Positions 1-9,793 of a DNA stretch of 64,000 nucleotides are shown here, piece after piece. Each line of letters begins with the position of its first letter. The first letter of the stretch is position 1. This stretch comes from Acinetobacter silvestris. GTDB lineage: Bacteria; Pseudomonadota; Gammaproteobacteria; Pseudomonadales; Moraxellaceae. A model generated the notes under the pieces. The model searched no databases. It had not been told where the DNA came from and saw only the letters and a program-made list of their open reading frames with translations. A program made the position numbers and the translations under genes. The stretch spans positions 224,146 to 288,145 of the forward strand of contig NZ_NEGB01000005.1 in assembly GCF_002135235.1 (NCBI RefSeq). The letters are read 5' to 3'.

Positions 1-44
1 ATAATTGGTTTTTTTTTAATCATCAAGATCGGAAAACAAAATAC

Positions 45-662
45 ATGCTTTTAAATGAAATTAAATTACCCGTTCAAAAAAGAAGCAAAGAACGACTTGA
101 AATAGTCATTGCCACAGCCATCAGTATTTTAGAAACAAGAGGAATTAATGCCTGTACAATTCCTGAAATAGCATTCATTTCAAATATTCCAAAAACCTAC
201 ATATATCAATACTTCACAACCATTAATCATTTGTATATTGTCATTATTCAACGCTATTTAGATGCCTTACAAACATATGTTTCATTTAGAAGCGAGACCT
301 ATCATACGTGGACAGTGAAAGCGATTACAGCCAATCTCATTACTAAAGTCACTCATTTTTACAACAGTAACAAAGCTGCAAGTATTTTAATTTTGGGTGG
401 CCCAGTCAATGTTGAAGGCTTTAATTTACAAGAAATTGTCATTGAAAAAATTTCTAGTGATTTAGCTTATTTGTTTAGCCATAAAAAGAATCCTTTAAAT
501 TTCAATCAAATTGAAGATCTCACCTATTTGGTCGAAATTGTTTTTGCACTCATGAAACATAGCTTTTATAAATATCATTACATTACTTCGAACATCCAAA
601 AAGAATCGATATTCTTGAGTGATACTTATCTGATAGGCAAAGGTTATCAGATTGAAACTTAA
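45..662 (+). CDS. TetR/AcrR-family transcriptional regulator
   Basis: This 205-residue protein has a TetR-type N-terminal DNA-binding domain at about residues 17-62. The helix-turn-helix reads as TIPEIAFISNIPKTYIYQYF, followed by the usual IVIIQRY helix. The C-terminal ligand domain resembles nothing I can name. The stop lies one base from the end of the convergent alpha/beta hydrolase, so the two could share control only through its distant promoter. A target cannot be deduced, because the sequence left of the window is missing. Family assignment is firm; the ligand is unknown. Confidence 0.8.
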   Translation: MLLNEIKLPVQKRSKERLEIVIATAISILETRGINACTIPEIAFISNIPKTYIYQYFTTINHLYIVIIQRYLDALQTYVSFRSETYHTWTVKAITANLITKVTHFYNSNKAASILILGGPVNVEGFNLQEIVIEKISSDLAYLFSHKKNPLNFNQIEDLTYLVEIVFALMKHSFYKYHYITSNIQKESIFLSDTYLIGKGYQIET

Positions 663-663
663 T

Positions 664-1530
664 TTATAAACTTTGCATAAAATGATGATGTTGTTGCATT
701 AGCTGAGATTTATACGGTTCTTTAAATAAATCAAAATGCCCGCAATATTCTTCATAATATTCAATATTTTGGTTTTTTTGCACCATCTTTCGGGTTGCTT
801 GAATCGGAATGAGTGAATCCTGTTGGGCACCGATCACCAAAGTCGGTGATTGGATTTTATGAACGACTCGAGTCGGTCGATAAAAGCCAATACTGGCAAT
901 AATACGAGCTGGAACGGCATTATCCCATACCGATGTTGTGGGAATTATAGAATGATAACCCTCATAACAATCCTCACCTGCCAATATTGCAAACCGTTGC
1001 GGATCCACAACGGGCATGGTCTTTACCTTACCAAAAGACTGATAAACAAGATCCTGTATGGCGTATAAAGACGCTGGTATTAAATATTTCTTAGGATATA
1101 GTGCCAAACTTGCCAATCCGTCGACATGCGGAAAATTGGCAATAATTCCTTTAAAATTCATAGTACTTGCGAGCATGAGTACATGTGCCCCACTAAAAGA
1201 ATACCCCCATAAAATCATATTGTTTTTTTTAATATTTAAGTTCGACTCTAGGTAAGCTATGGCAGCGTACCAATCTTGTAATTGACTATTTTTGTCCACT
1301 AAATTTTTGACTTTTCCTGTGCTTTGACCAAATCCACGATGATCAAACACGCAAACGTTATAACCAATATCCTGATAAGCTTGTGCAAAAAAATCTAAGC
1401 CATATTGCTTTTCACCCGCCAAGCCATGCGCCATGATAATCGTAGCAGAAGAAGCATTACGAGGATTGTGATAATAATCTGCTTGAATTTGATCATTTTC
1501 AACGGGGATCCAGAGTTTATCGATATTCAT
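664..1530 (-). CDS. Alpha/beta hydrolase
   Basis: This 288-residue cytoplasmic serine hydrolase has no signal peptide. Visible motifs are the oxyanion-hole HGLAG at residues 35-39, the nucleophile elbow GYSFSG with Ser111, a probable acid Asp238 in GAQQDSLIP, and His265 in CGHFDLF. It resembles the broad S15/DUF1100-like alpha/beta hydrolases whose substrates are esters or amides. No neighbour points to a substrate. It is convergent with the TetR-type gene at 45-662, separated by one base. Confidence 0.75.
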   Translation of the reverse strand: MNIDKLWIPVENDQIQADYYHNPRNASSATIIMAHGLAGEKQYGLDFFAQAYQDIGYNVCVFDHRGFGQSTGKVKNLVDKNSQLQDWYAAIAYLESNLNIKKNNMILWGYSFSGAHVLMLASTMNFKGIIANFPHVDGLASLALYPKKYLIPASLYAIQDLVYQSFGKVKTMPVVDPQRFAILAGEDCYEGYHSIIPTTSVWDNAVPARIIASIGFYRPTRVVHKIQSPTLVIGAQQDSLIPIQATRKMVQKNQNIEYYEEYCGHFDLFKEPYKSQLMQQHHHFMQSL

Positions 1531-1713
1531 TTTTATTCCTTTTTTTTATTTTTAAAATACTTCATCATCATAGACCGAAATTATTTTATAGTAAATCCAA
1601 CTTTTATCGGATTTTTAGTTCTGCATCTTTTTCGAATAATCTGCTACATGTCTATTCCAGATCATTCGCTTTTATTTTCCTTCATTAAAAGTCATGACTA
1701 TAAATGACATATT

Positions 1714-2466
1714 TTAGCGCTGTTGGCATCCATCTTTAGGTTCAATATAAGCAATGATTGGGCCTAAATCAAAGGCTTGATCATCCCTTTGGGCTTGAGG
1801 AATATATGCACTTGAAATAGAACCATCTAGATATAATGCATTTTTAATTTTCAGCTGATCCTTAAAGATCATCGCAAAATCATAGAAATTAATCGGATGA
1901 TGACTAATCATAAAATACAGTTCATTATTTTTCAGACCCACGCCATTTCTTATTTTTAATGAATCTGAACTTTCACTAAATTGAGAATTTATCTTTCCAT
2001 CAATAACTAACATTGGACCAGATTGAGTTGCATATTTTGCTTTAAAATTCATTTTTTTATAATCTGTGGTCGTTTGAATGACCGCTCGTTGACTATTCCA
2101 TGCCAATACCCCATTGGGCTGCATATAAAAATTGCCAAAAGCTTGCATTTCATTCAATATATTAAGCTGCTTTGAATTTTCAATATATAAACCAACAGGT
2201 GAAAAATCGGCTTGATACATGCCCGCATTCATCGCAAAGTGCATTTTATCGCAAGGCTTTAAGCTATTTTGAATGGCTAAAAAATGATGATATGGCTTGG
2301 CGTTGACATCATCTAACCACAGTGTTAGATCTTTGAGCCATTCAATTTTAATCACATCAACTTCATTCTTTTCCGTTTTAATCTGTTGATATTGCACATC
2401 TGCAAAAGTTGTAGATACCGCAGATAGTATTACGAAAAATAACATTCCTAATTCTGCTGACTTCAT
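1714..2466 (-). CDS. DUF2233 / phosphodiester glycosidase-family exported protein
   Basis: This 250-residue protein begins with a hydrophobic signal peptide (residues 1-22, probable cleavage after TTFA), so it should be periplasmic. The body matches the NAGPA/DUF2233 (YigE-like) fold. It carries MNAGMYQ near residue 79, a QPNGVLAW turn, SGPMLVIDG near 150, and the C-terminal NALYLDGSISS loop that in this family holds the conserved Asp-Gly-Ser active site. Members cleave phosphodiester-linked sugars, but the bacterial substrates are mostly unknown. It appears to be a single-gene unit. Confidence 0.75.
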   Translation of the reverse strand: MKSAELGMLFFVILSAVSTTFADVQYQQIKTEKNEVDVIKIEWLKDLTLWLDDVNAKPYHHFLAIQNSLKPCDKMHFAMNAGMYQADFSPVGLYIENSKQLNILNEMQAFGNFYMQPNGVLAWNSQRAVIQTTTDYKKMNFKAKYATQSGPMLVIDGKINSQFSESSDSLKIRNGVGLKNNELYFMISHHPINFYDFAMIFKDQLKIKNALYLDGSISSAYIPQAQRDDQAFDLGPIIAYIEPKDGCQQR

Positions 2467-2668
2467 TTTTAATTCATTCTATTGCTCTCTTCATTCACAC
2501 ATTTTATAGCAAAAACAATCATCAATTAAATACAATTACTCCATCACAATTTTGTACAATTCACCCTCATACACCACATAGAATACAAGCACTTTGTGAT
2601 CATTTTAGCTATAATCGAGGCTCTTTCAATAAAAAGACATTTGTACAATTTATTGGAACTCAGTAACT

Positions 2669-3202
2669 ATGTTAGAAAGTTCAAGAAAATATCCTTTAGG
2701 ATCACACTTAATCGTCTATCACTTTGGCTATAGCCATCATGGAATTTATGCTGGCAAAGGTCGAGTGATTCATTATTCTGGGTTTGCACATTTTTTTAGA
2801 AAGCAGCCTATAGAAGTTACGTCTATTGAAAATTTTGCTCGTGGCAAAAAAATTATCATTCGGCATTATGAAAGCTCGAAATATAAAAATCGTGCAGTTG
2901 TACGACGTATGCGCTCACGCATGCATGAAAATAATTACCATTTGATTATTAATAATTGTGAACATTTATGCAGTTGGGCTATTACTGGCGTTGAAAGTAG
3001 TCCGCAAGTCATCAGAATGATGGGCCGCTTAACTACTCTCGGTTATATTAGTTCAATTATGAGTTATATGAACGGCGTGTTTTTAACGCTAGCAACTGCA
3101 TGTTTTGCTTTGGTGCTGTATATAAAAATGAAACTTAAAACTCAAGCAAAAATGGAACTTCCGACGTATGTATCATTACGTGATCGACAACAGAAAAAAT
3201 AG
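2669..3202 (+). CDS. LRAT-domain (NlpC/P60-like acyltransferase fold) protein
   Basis: This 177-residue protein has the lecithin:retinol acyltransferase core. Tandem His23-His24 in YSHHGIYAG, a second His35 in RVIHYSG, and the catalytic Cys97 in NNCEHLC form the expected His-His-Cys set. A hydrophobic segment at about residues 134-153 suggests a C-terminal membrane anchor. LRAT-like enzymes are thiol acyltransferases or phospholipases acting on lipids, and the bacterial roles are poorly known. The upstream Shine-Dalgarno is weak. The gene is intact but ends only 29 bases before the IS, so its right-hand context has been replaced. Confidence 0.72.
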   Translation: MLESSRKYPLGSHLIVYHFGYSHHGIYAGKGRVIHYSGFAHFFRKQPIEVTSIENFARGKKIIIRHYESSKYKNRAVVRRMRSRMHENNYHLIINNCEHLCSWAITGVESSPQVIRMMGRLTTLGYISSIMSYMNGVFLTLATACFALVLYIKMKLKTQAKMELPTYVSLRDRQQKK

Positions 3203-3231
3203 TGTTGATGACCACTCTTGTATATAAAGAC

Positions 3232-4279
3232 GGCTTTGTTGCATAAATAAGTTGAAGCTCCCCCAGAACTACTCAAATTTAAGAGACAACTTGGGTATGA
3301 GGTCGACCTAATTCCGTGAATTTATTGAGGACTGCTACACGTGCATGAATCTCATTAACTTGGCTTTGAAAGCCCCTTACACTGAGTTTATCGCCCAATA
3401 ATTTGATGCAATGCATCTTAGTTTCTACCAAACTTCGACGATGGTCCCCAGACCACTTTTTTCAAATTGTTCTTCCTAGGCATTTGACTGTTTTCAATAA
3501 TTCATTCCTTTCTAAAGATCTCACTTGCTTGTCTTTCCAAGGCTTCGCATTTTTTCTTGGTGGAGTGACTGCATGTGCCTGTCGACCTAAAATGACTTTT
3601 CTACAGTATTTCGTATCATAAGCCCCATCTGTATACACAGAATCAATTTTCGCATCTAGTGGAATTTGATCAAGTAAATCCCCAAATACTTGCGAATCAC
3701 TGACATTATTCGTAGTTAACTGTATAGCACGTATTTGTAGGGTTTTAGCATTTATACCGATATGGAGCTTACGCCATTGCCGACGATACTCAAGCTGATG
3801 TTTCTTACGTTTCCATCCACCTTCACCTAAAAACTTCAGGCCTGTGGAATCTATGATGAACAGTGTACTGCGCAAGGCAGTCCATCACGACTTTTTTTGA
3901 TAGCTAATCGCAATATCAATAGGCTTTTGTCTTCTGCAAAGTGTTGAATAATCTGGTGCTGTCCAATCTAAACTACAAAGTTGAATCAGGCTTTGAACAA
4001 AGCCTGTGACCATTCGTAAAGCAAGGCGAAATAGAGATTTAATCATCAAACAGCATTGAATTACTGTATCAGAGTAGGTTTGATTTCGTCCATGCTTGCC
4101 TTGTGGCTGAGCATACCCTTGAGTATTAGGATCAAACCAAATTGAAATATTTCCTCGCTTAATTAAAGCTTGGTTATACGAGGAGCAATTGGTTGTACGG
4201 TAGATTTTGGGTACTGGCTTCTTCATTTGGAAATTATATTGCTGAAGAAGACGTTAATAATAGCTTTATTCACAAAGCC
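3232..4279 (-). mobile_element. Degenerate IS5-family (IS903-group-like) insertion sequence
   Basis: The element is about 1.05 kb and bounded by imperfect terminal inverted repeats. The left end begins GGCTTTGTTGCATAAAT. The right end, read inward, begins GGCTTTGTGAATAAAG, one base shorter. Between them is one transposase frame of about 315 codons with two stops. The bases outside the two ends (tataaagac on the left, ctgttaaacc on the right) do not form the 9-bp duplication expected for this group. The right flank is an interrupted mdtA-like gene and the left flank is unrelated, so a deletion or rearrangement at the element is likely. Confidence 0.8.
3279..4226 (-). pseudogene. IS5/IS903-type transposase, interrupted by two in-frame stops
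   Basis: The frame reads from MKKPVPKIYRTTN near 4226 to the terminal TELGRPHTQVVS at 3279. Internal TGA stops at 3885-3887 and 3462-3464 split it. The second replaces the Trp expected in the stretch LGRTxWKKWSG. The DDE residues are recognisable: Asp in IIDSTGLKF, Asp in YTDGAYDT, and Glu in RRSLVETKMHC. The Glu lies after the second stop, so no active enzyme can be made. The region around 3870-3890 may also hide compensating small indels. Confidence 0.82.
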
Positions 4280-4812
4280 CTGTTAAACCAAAGATGCTTG
4301 AGTATCATATTGTTGCTTGGCGATTGAATCTTGTTTCCAAAGCTGCGCATAACGTTGCAAATCCAATTTTGCATTACTCAGCAACGCTTCATCTCTTAAC
4401 AGTTGTCCGTGACTTTATAATAAGACAGCTTTCGGTGCTCGGTCATCAATCTGTGCTAAAAGTTGCCCTTTCTGCACAAAACTCCCCTCTTTAAAATAGA
4501 CCTGCATGAGTACGCCGCTCACGAGTGGATGAACAACAACGGTATTAGAAGAAGTAATCGTACCTAAAGCTTGTATTGAAGCATTAACATCTTGTTGTAT
4601 GACGGTGGCGACACCCCACGACAATTGGGGCAGCCTTGGTACTACCTTTTTTGCTTTGATCCGAACCTTGAGTAGATTGCACTGGTTTATGGGTGAAATG
4701 CCAAATCCCCCAAGCGACTAAAAAGAGGAGGATAAACAAAATACTGTAACTTATTATGCCTTTAATTTTAGAGGTTTTTTACGACTTTATTCTCTTCAGA
4801 TGCATTATTCAT
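4280..4812 (-). pseudogene. Remnant of RND efflux periplasmic adaptor (MdtA-like), frameshifted and truncated
   Basis: Read leftward, pieces in different frames add up to the N-terminal third of an MdtA-type membrane fusion protein. They are a start MNNASEENKVV at 4812, a membrane anchor SILFILLFLVAWGIWHF, the barrel/lipoyl region VVVHPLVSGVLMQVYF with QKGQLLAQIDD, and hairpin text DLQRYAQLWKQDSIAKQQ. Frame changes occur near 4770, 4620 and 4430. The gene stops at the IS right end after QASLV, and the remainder plus any mdtB/mdtC-like pump genes are absent. It was presumably a tripartite multidrug pump subunit, now dead. Confidence 0.75.
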
Positions 4813-4960
4813 GTTGTCATCATTAGTATTATTTTATTCTAATATAAATCATTCAATCGCTTTAATTTCAGTTTAAATGTTTCTTAGTTATAACCTATAT
4901 ATAGGAAAATTCAGCAATAATTTTATACATTATTGACTGCCACCTTAAACATTGAACCCA

Positions 4961-4989
4961 TAAAAAAGCCCAACCGAAGTTGAGCTTTT
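4961..4989 (-). terminator. Rho-independent terminator of glnS
   Basis: On the minus strand the stem GCTCAAC pairs with GTTGGGC around a TTCG tetraloop and is followed by six T. It lies 17 bases beyond the glnS stop. Confidence 0.85.
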
Positions 4990-5005
4990 AATGATTAAGA
5001 CAGGA

Positions 5006-6727
5006 CTACTTACCTGGCTTAAAGCTGTCTTTTAAATCCAAAATACGGTTAAACACTGGCTTTTCAGTCGTATGGTCATACTGATCTGCAACAAAATAAC
5101 CTTCACGTTCAAACTGGAAACGATCTTCAGGTTTCGCTTGTGCCAATGCAGGTTCAATCACAGCTTGAAGCACTGTTAAAGAATCTGGGTTTAAGTTTGC
5201 CAAGAAATCATCATCTGCATCTGGTGCAGCTTCAGTAAATAAACGATCGTAAACACGAACTTCAGCAGCAATCCCTTTTTCCGCAGAAACCCAATGTACC
5301 ACCCCTTTCACTTTACGCCCTTCAGGATTTTTACCTAAAGTTTCAGGGTCAATCGAACATTTCAGCTCAATCACTTCACCATTGACATCTTTAATTACTT
5401 CATCGCATTTAATCACATAAGCATGACGTAAACGTACTTCACCTTCAGGAATTAAACGTTTAAAGCCTTTCGGTGGCACTTCTTCGAAATCTTTACGGTC
5501 AATATAAATTTCTTTAGATAAAGGAATAATACGTTCGCCCATGTCCACATTGGGATGGCGTGAATGCGTTAAATCCATATCTTCAGGAAGATTAGTTAAG
5601 GTCACTTTAAGCGGGTTTAACACAGCCATACCACGTGCAGCGATATTTTCCAGTGATTGACGAATACAAAACTCAAGCATTGCTACATCGACAATACCAT
5701 CTGTTTTAGACACGCCTACACGTTTACAGAAATCACGTAGTCCTTCCGCAGTAAAACCACGACGACGCATACCCACAACAGTTGGCATACGCGGGTCATC
5801 CCAACCATTAACAAAACCACCTTCAACCAACTTACGTAATTTACGTTTAGAGGTAATCGTGTAATCAATATTTAAACGGCTCGATTCATACTGATGTGGA
5901 ACGGCTTCAGATTTAACTTTTTCCACTACCCAATCATAGAATGGACGGTGATCTTGGAATTCAAGCGTACACAGTGAATGAGTAATGCCTTCAATCGCAT
6001 CTGATAACGGATGTGCATAGTCATACATTGGATACATTTTCCATGTATTACCCGTTTGATGATGCTCAGAATGCAATACACGATACAAAATCGGGTCACG
6101 CATATGCACGTTTGGAGAAGCCATATCAATTTTGGCACGTAGCACCGCTTGACCTTCGCCCAATTCACCATTATTCATTTGAATAAAAAGTGCAAGATTT
6201 TCTTCCACACTTACATCACGATAAGGTGAGTTTTTCCCCAATTCAACAAAATTACCACGGTTTAAACGAATTTCTTCAGGCGATTGCAAATCGACATAAG
6301 CATCCCCTTGATTGATCAATTGAATTGCCCACGTATGCAGTTGGTCAAAATAGCTTGATGCATAGCGCGGTTCGCCATTCCAGTCAAAACCTAACCATTT
6401 TACATCGTTGGCAATCCCATCAACGTATTCTTGTTCTTCTGCATCAGGATTGGTATCGTCAAAACGCAAATTACATAAGCCTTCAAATTCTTCTGCAATA
6501 CCAAAGTTTAGGCAAATCGCTTTGACATGACCAATATGTAAATAACCGTTGGGTTCTGGCGGAAAACGCGTCACCACTTGTTTGGTACGGCCTGATGCTA
6601 AATCTTCAGTAATGACTTGACGTACAAAGTCTAAGCCCGCCTGTTGTTCTTGCTGCGCAGCATCGACAGATGTATTACTGGTTGTCGGGGTCTTCGGCAG
6701 TTCTGAAACAACATCATTTGGCTTCAT
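5006..6727 (-). CDS. glnS: Glutamine--tRNA ligase
   Basis: This class I synthetase charges tRNA(Gln) with glutamine in the cytoplasm. The 573-residue product is close to the usual 550-560. The catalytic fold shows the HIGH signature in [14 protein letters not shown] and the KMSKS-equivalent loop TSKRKL. The C-terminal half is the anticodon-binding double barrel. I start at the ATG giving MKPNDVV. A longer in-frame reading up to 6793 adds only non-conserved residues. The first 30 residues are a short variable extension. It is divergent from ppiB and has its own terminator. Confidence 0.95.
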   Translation of the reverse strand: MKPNDVVSELPKTPTTSNTSVDAAQQEQQAGLDFVRQVITEDLASGRTKQVVTRFPPEPNGYLHIGHVKAICLNFGIAEEFEGLCNLRFDDTNPDAEEQEYVDGIANDVKWLGFDWNGEPRYASSYFDQLHTWAIQLINQGDAYVDLQSPEEIRLNRGNFVELGKNSPYRDVSVEENLALFIQMNNGELGEGQAVLRAKIDMASPNVHMRDPILYRVLHSEHHQTGNTWKMYPMYDYAHPLSDAIEGITHSLCTLEFQDHRPFYDWVVEKVKSEAVPHQYESSRLNIDYTITSKRKLRKLVEGGFVNGWDDPRMPTVVGMRRRGFTAEGLRDFCKRVGVSKTDGIVDVAMLEFCIRQSLENIAARGMAVLNPLKVTLTNLPEDMDLTHSRHPNVDMGERIIPLSKEIYIDRKDFEEVPPKGFKRLIPEGEVRLRHAYVIKCDEVIKDVNGEVIELKCSIDPETLGKNPEGRKVKGVVHWVSAEKGIAAEVRVYDRLFTEAAPDADDDFLANLNPDSLTVLQAVIEPALAQAKPEDRFQFEREGYFVADQYDHTTEKPVFNRILDLKDSFKPGK

Positions 6728-6894
6728 AGTTGATAAATCACTTCTATAAGATAAAATAGGGTAATAAAAATGCAATTCTAAGTTAATTAACAAAGAAAAT
6801 CGCGTTTTTGCTTGCCTTGTAGTTTACAGTTTGCTTATGCTTCTCTCAACCAAAAACCCATGGCTTTTTTTGTCCATGATCAGGAGATTATAGA

Positions 6895-7404
6895 ATGAGT
6901 TTTCCTCAAGTCGAATTAAACACCAATAAAGGGCGCATTGTTCTTGAACTTAATGCTGAAAAAGCACCTATTACTGTGGCTAACTTTTTAGAATACGTTC
7001 GTGATGGTTTTTATGATGGCGTAATTTTCCACCGTGTTATTGAAGGTTTCATGATCCAAGGCGGTGGCATGGATGAAAACTTCAAAGAAAAAACAACACG
7101 TGATTCTATTGAAAATGAAGCGGATAACGGTTTAAGCAATGAAGTAGGTACAGTTGCTATGGCACGTACTCAAGCGCCTCATTCGGCTTCTGCTCAATTC
7201 TTTATTAACGTAAAAGACAACTCATTCCTTAACCATACTGGCAAAACTGCACAAGGTTGGGGTTATGCAGTATTTGGTAAAGTTGTTGAAGGTCTAGATA
7301 TTGTTGATGCAATCAAAGGCGTACGTACTGGCAACCGTGGTTACCATGCCGATGTACCTTTAGAAAATGTAGTCATTGAATCTGCTAAAATCATTTCTGA
7401 ATAA
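6895..7404 (+). CDS. ppiB: Cyclophilin-type peptidyl-prolyl cis-trans isomerase
   Basis: This 169-residue single-domain cyclophilin has no signal peptide, so it is the cytoplasmic PpiB type. The active-site motifs [13 protein letters not shown] and SAQFFINV are both present, including the catalytic Arg of FHRV. It catalyses proline isomerisation during folding. A good Shine-Dalgarno (AGGAG) precedes the ATG. The lpxH start follows 18 bases after its stop, so both are probably cotranscribed. Confidence 0.93.
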   Translation: MSFPQVELNTNKGRIVLELNAEKAPITVANFLEYVRDGFYDGVIFHRVIEGFMIQGGGMDENFKEKTTRDSIENEADNGLSNEVGTVAMARTQAPHSASAQFFINVKDNSFLNHTGKTAQGWGYAVFGKVVEGLDIVDAIKGVRTGNRGYHADVPLENVVIESAKIISE

Positions 7405-7422
7405 TTTTATTTAGGATTGCTC

Positions 7423-8142
7423 GTGACGTATTTGTTTATCGCTGATTTACATTTGTCACCTGAACACCCTCGACTGGTTCGAGGGTTTTTGGATTTATTA
7501 AACCAGTATAAAAATAGAAATACTCAACTGTATATTTTGGGTGATTGGTTTAATGCTTGGATTGGCGATGATTACACTGCCCCATGGTTAGAAGCAGTTA
7601 TTGACGCTTTAAAACAGTTTCACCAAGCTGGCAATCAAGTTTATTTCCAAGTTGGAAATCGTGACTTTGCTTTAGGTCAAAAATTTCTAGATCAATTTAA
7701 CGCAATCCTTCTTCCAGATGTGTATACACTCAAAATAGGCAATAAAACCTTTCAGTTAGAACATGGCGATGCTTTATGCACTGATGATATTTCCTATCAA
7801 CGCTTTAAAAAAATCATTCGTAATCCAGTGATTCTTAGAATACTTAAAAGTACCCCCTTAAGCTTTCGACAAAAACTTGCCAATGGTTTTCGTAAAAAAA
7901 GCCGAGAATCTCAACAGCATAAAACGTATGAAATTATGGATGTGAATGCTGAAGCTGTGAATCAAGCCTTGAATAATATTGATATTTTAATTCATGGACA
8001 TACCCATCGCCCTGAAATTCATACTGTAAATGGCAAATTACGTATTGTCTTAGGTGATTGGCGTGAACGTACTTCTGAAGCCATGATTTTAGAAGTCGAT
8101 GAAAATGGTGAATGGCAATTGATTCACTGGAATATCAAATAA
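7423..8142 (+). CDS. lpxH: UDP-2,3-diacylglucosamine diphosphatase
   Basis: LpxH hydrolyses UDP-2,3-diacylglucosamine to lipid X, the fourth step of lipid A synthesis, at the inner membrane face. The 239-residue protein has the full calcineurin-like metallophosphatase set: FIADLHLS, GDWFNAWIGDD, GNRDF, EHGDALCTDD and HGHTHRP. I chose the GTG start (MTYLFIADLH) because AGGA lies at the right distance; a TTG at 7417 is the alternative. It sits behind ppiB as in other gammaproteobacteria. Confidence 0.92.
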   Translation: MTYLFIADLHLSPEHPRLVRGFLDLLNQYKNRNTQLYILGDWFNAWIGDDYTAPWLEAVIDALKQFHQAGNQVYFQVGNRDFALGQKFLDQFNAILLPDVYTLKIGNKTFQLEHGDALCTDDISYQRFKKIIRNPVILRILKSTPLSFRQKLANGFRKKSRESQQHKTYEIMDVNAEAVNQALNNIDILIHGHTHRPEIHTVNGKLRIVLGDWRERTSEAMILEVDENGEWQLIHWNIK

Positions 8143-8264
8143 ACTTGTCGATTTCAAATTTCAAATAAATGATTTTCATGTTTACTCACGCTTTGATTAC
8201 GTTCTTTTCATATTTTATGCCTATAATCAATTCATATTTAAAAATTGAAAGTTGGGTTTAAAAC

Positions 8265-8918
8265 ATGGATTTATTAAACGTTTCCAAAACACGCTATACC
8301 ACCAAAGCTTATGATGCTAAAAGAAAAATTCCGCAGCAACAATTTGAGCGTTTACTTGAAATTCTACGTTTAACCCCATCTTCTATTAATATTCAACCTT
8401 GGCACTTTTTCATAGCCGATAACCAAACAGCCAAAGAACGTATTGCCAAAGCGCTAGTGGGAAAATACGCTTATAATGCAGCTAAAGTTTTAGATTCATC
8501 ACATACCATTTTATTTTGTACCAAAGCAGATATCAGCGAACAACACCTTGATAATTTACTCAACCAAGACGATCTAAGCGGACGTTTTAAAGATGAAAAA
8601 ACCAAGCAAGGACAAAAAGATAGCCGCTCAGGTTATGTCCATTATTACCGCAATGAAAAAGGTGATATTCAACGTTGGGCTGAAAATCAGACTTTTATCG
8701 CTTTAGGCCAAATTCTATTAGCTGCAGGGATTGAAGGCATTGATGCTACGCCTATCGGTGGTTTTGATGAGGAAATCATGACCGAAGAATTACAATTGAC
8801 TGAAAAAGGTCTAGTGCCTTCAGTATTGTTAACCCTAGGTTATCGCAGTGATTCCGACTTTAATGCGACTTTACCTAAATCTCGTTTAAATAAAGAAGAT
8901 ATTTTTACGCAATTATAA
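8265..8918 (+). CDS. Oxygen-insensitive NAD(P)H nitroreductase (NfsB-like)
   Basis: This 217-residue FMN-binding nitroreductase has the FMN phosphate/ring-binding segments near the N-terminus (SKTRYTTKAYD; LTPSSINIQPWHF) and the C-terminal IEGIDATPIGGFD loop with LLTLGYRSD, as in NfsB and dihydropteridine reductases. It performs two-electron reduction of quinones or nitro compounds using NAD(P)H. A TATAAT box at 8222 precedes the ATG by about 40 bases. It is monocistronic, with a terminator behind it. Confidence 0.85.
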   Translation: MDLLNVSKTRYTTKAYDAKRKIPQQQFERLLEILRLTPSSINIQPWHFFIADNQTAKERIAKALVGKYAYNAAKVLDSSHTILFCTKADISEQHLDNLLNQDDLSGRFKDEKTKQGQKDSRSGYVHYYRNEKGDIQRWAENQTFIALGQILLAAGIEGIDATPIGGFDEEIMTEELQLTEKGLVPSVLLTLGYRSDSDFNATLPKSRLNKEDIFTQL

Positions 8919-8928
8919 AAATAGCTCA

Positions 8929-8964
8929 AAGGGTAAGTAATCTATAGACTTACCCTTCTTTTAA
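8929..8964 (+). terminator. Rho-independent terminator of the nitroreductase gene
   Basis: The perfect stem AAGGGTAAGT / ACTTACCCTT has a 9-base loop and is followed by CTTTT. It lies 11 bases after the stop codon. Confidence 0.8.
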
Positions 8965-9040
8965 AATCTATAGCTTCAACCCATCCGTGATTCATACGCA
9001 TTATCACTATAAATTGTATGTCTTAAAAAATTTGGTTCGA

Positions 9041-9784
9041 TTATTTGTGATTTGAAATAATTTGATTTATTTCATCAAATTTTACGATTTTAATTTTATT
9101 ATTTTCATTTCGATTTAAAAGAATCATTTTGTCTTGAGTGGCATCTAGTACATTCCAGATTTGAGTTTCTTTTTCAACTTGTTGATTTTTTAAAATTGCA
9201 ATCGGCAACTTATGTAAACTATTAAGTTTAAGGTGAGCGGAAAAGCATGCTGTTAAAATCACAAGAATAGCAAATATAAAAAATTTTAAAGTATTATCCC
9301 TTTTAACCTCTGTGTTCGTAAATGATCCAAGAATAGTGCCAATTAAAATACTCACCCAAAACAATGATGCAAAAGTAATAACTTTAAGACCAGCCAAGAC
9401 TGTAATAAAAACAGCACTGAATAAAGTGACAAAGTAAGATTGTCCCGTCTGGAATTTTCTAGCACTCTTTTTAATTGCATCAACAGCAATCTGATTATCC
9501 TCTCCAGAAACCAATCTATAACGTTTATTGGGGTGAACTCTATTCATTATTTTTATTAATCTATGATAAATATCCATTAAAAATCCGACTACCGTTATCA
9601 TCACGGCCATAATGACAACAACTTTAATAATCTCAGAAATATAAAATGACGGTGATAAAATTGACATCACCCATAGTGCATCTAAAGAATAATAAAAATA
9701 GGTATTTGATAGCATCGATATAGACAAGGCGATAACCGATAAAACTCCAAATAGTTCTGTAATAGATAATTCTTTTTTAATCAT
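9041..9784 (-). CDS. Multi-pass membrane protein of unknown function
   Basis: I do not recognise a family. The 247-residue product has an N-terminal cytoplasmic start and about five hydrophobic segments (roughly residues 12-30, 44-66, 118-135, 138-155 and 168-184). It ends in a polar, Lys/Asn/Glu-rich tail of about 60 residues that should be soluble. The region is very AT-rich and the protein is rich in Ile and Lys compared with its neighbours, which may hint at later acquisition. It lies 9 bases beyond the serine hydrolase gene and could be cotranscribed with it. Confidence 0.6.
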   Translation of the reverse strand: MIKKELSITELFGVLSVIALSISMLSNTYFYYSLDALWVMSILSPSFYISEIIKVVVIMAVMITVVGFLMDIYHRLIKIMNRVHPNKRYRLVSGEDNQIAVDAIKKSARKFQTGQSYFVTLFSAVFITVLAGLKVITFASLFWVSILIGTILGSFTNTEVKRDNTLKFFIFAILVILTACFSAHLKLNSLHKLPIAILKNQQVEKETQIWNVLDATQDKMILLNRNENNKIKIVKFDEINQIISNHK

Positions 9785-9793
9785 TTAGTTAAT

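Noticed and set aside
1405..1707. 100-codon plus-strand frame across the hydrolase start
   Set aside because: Begins antisense inside the hydrolase gene and continues into AT-rich intergenic DNA with no start signal.
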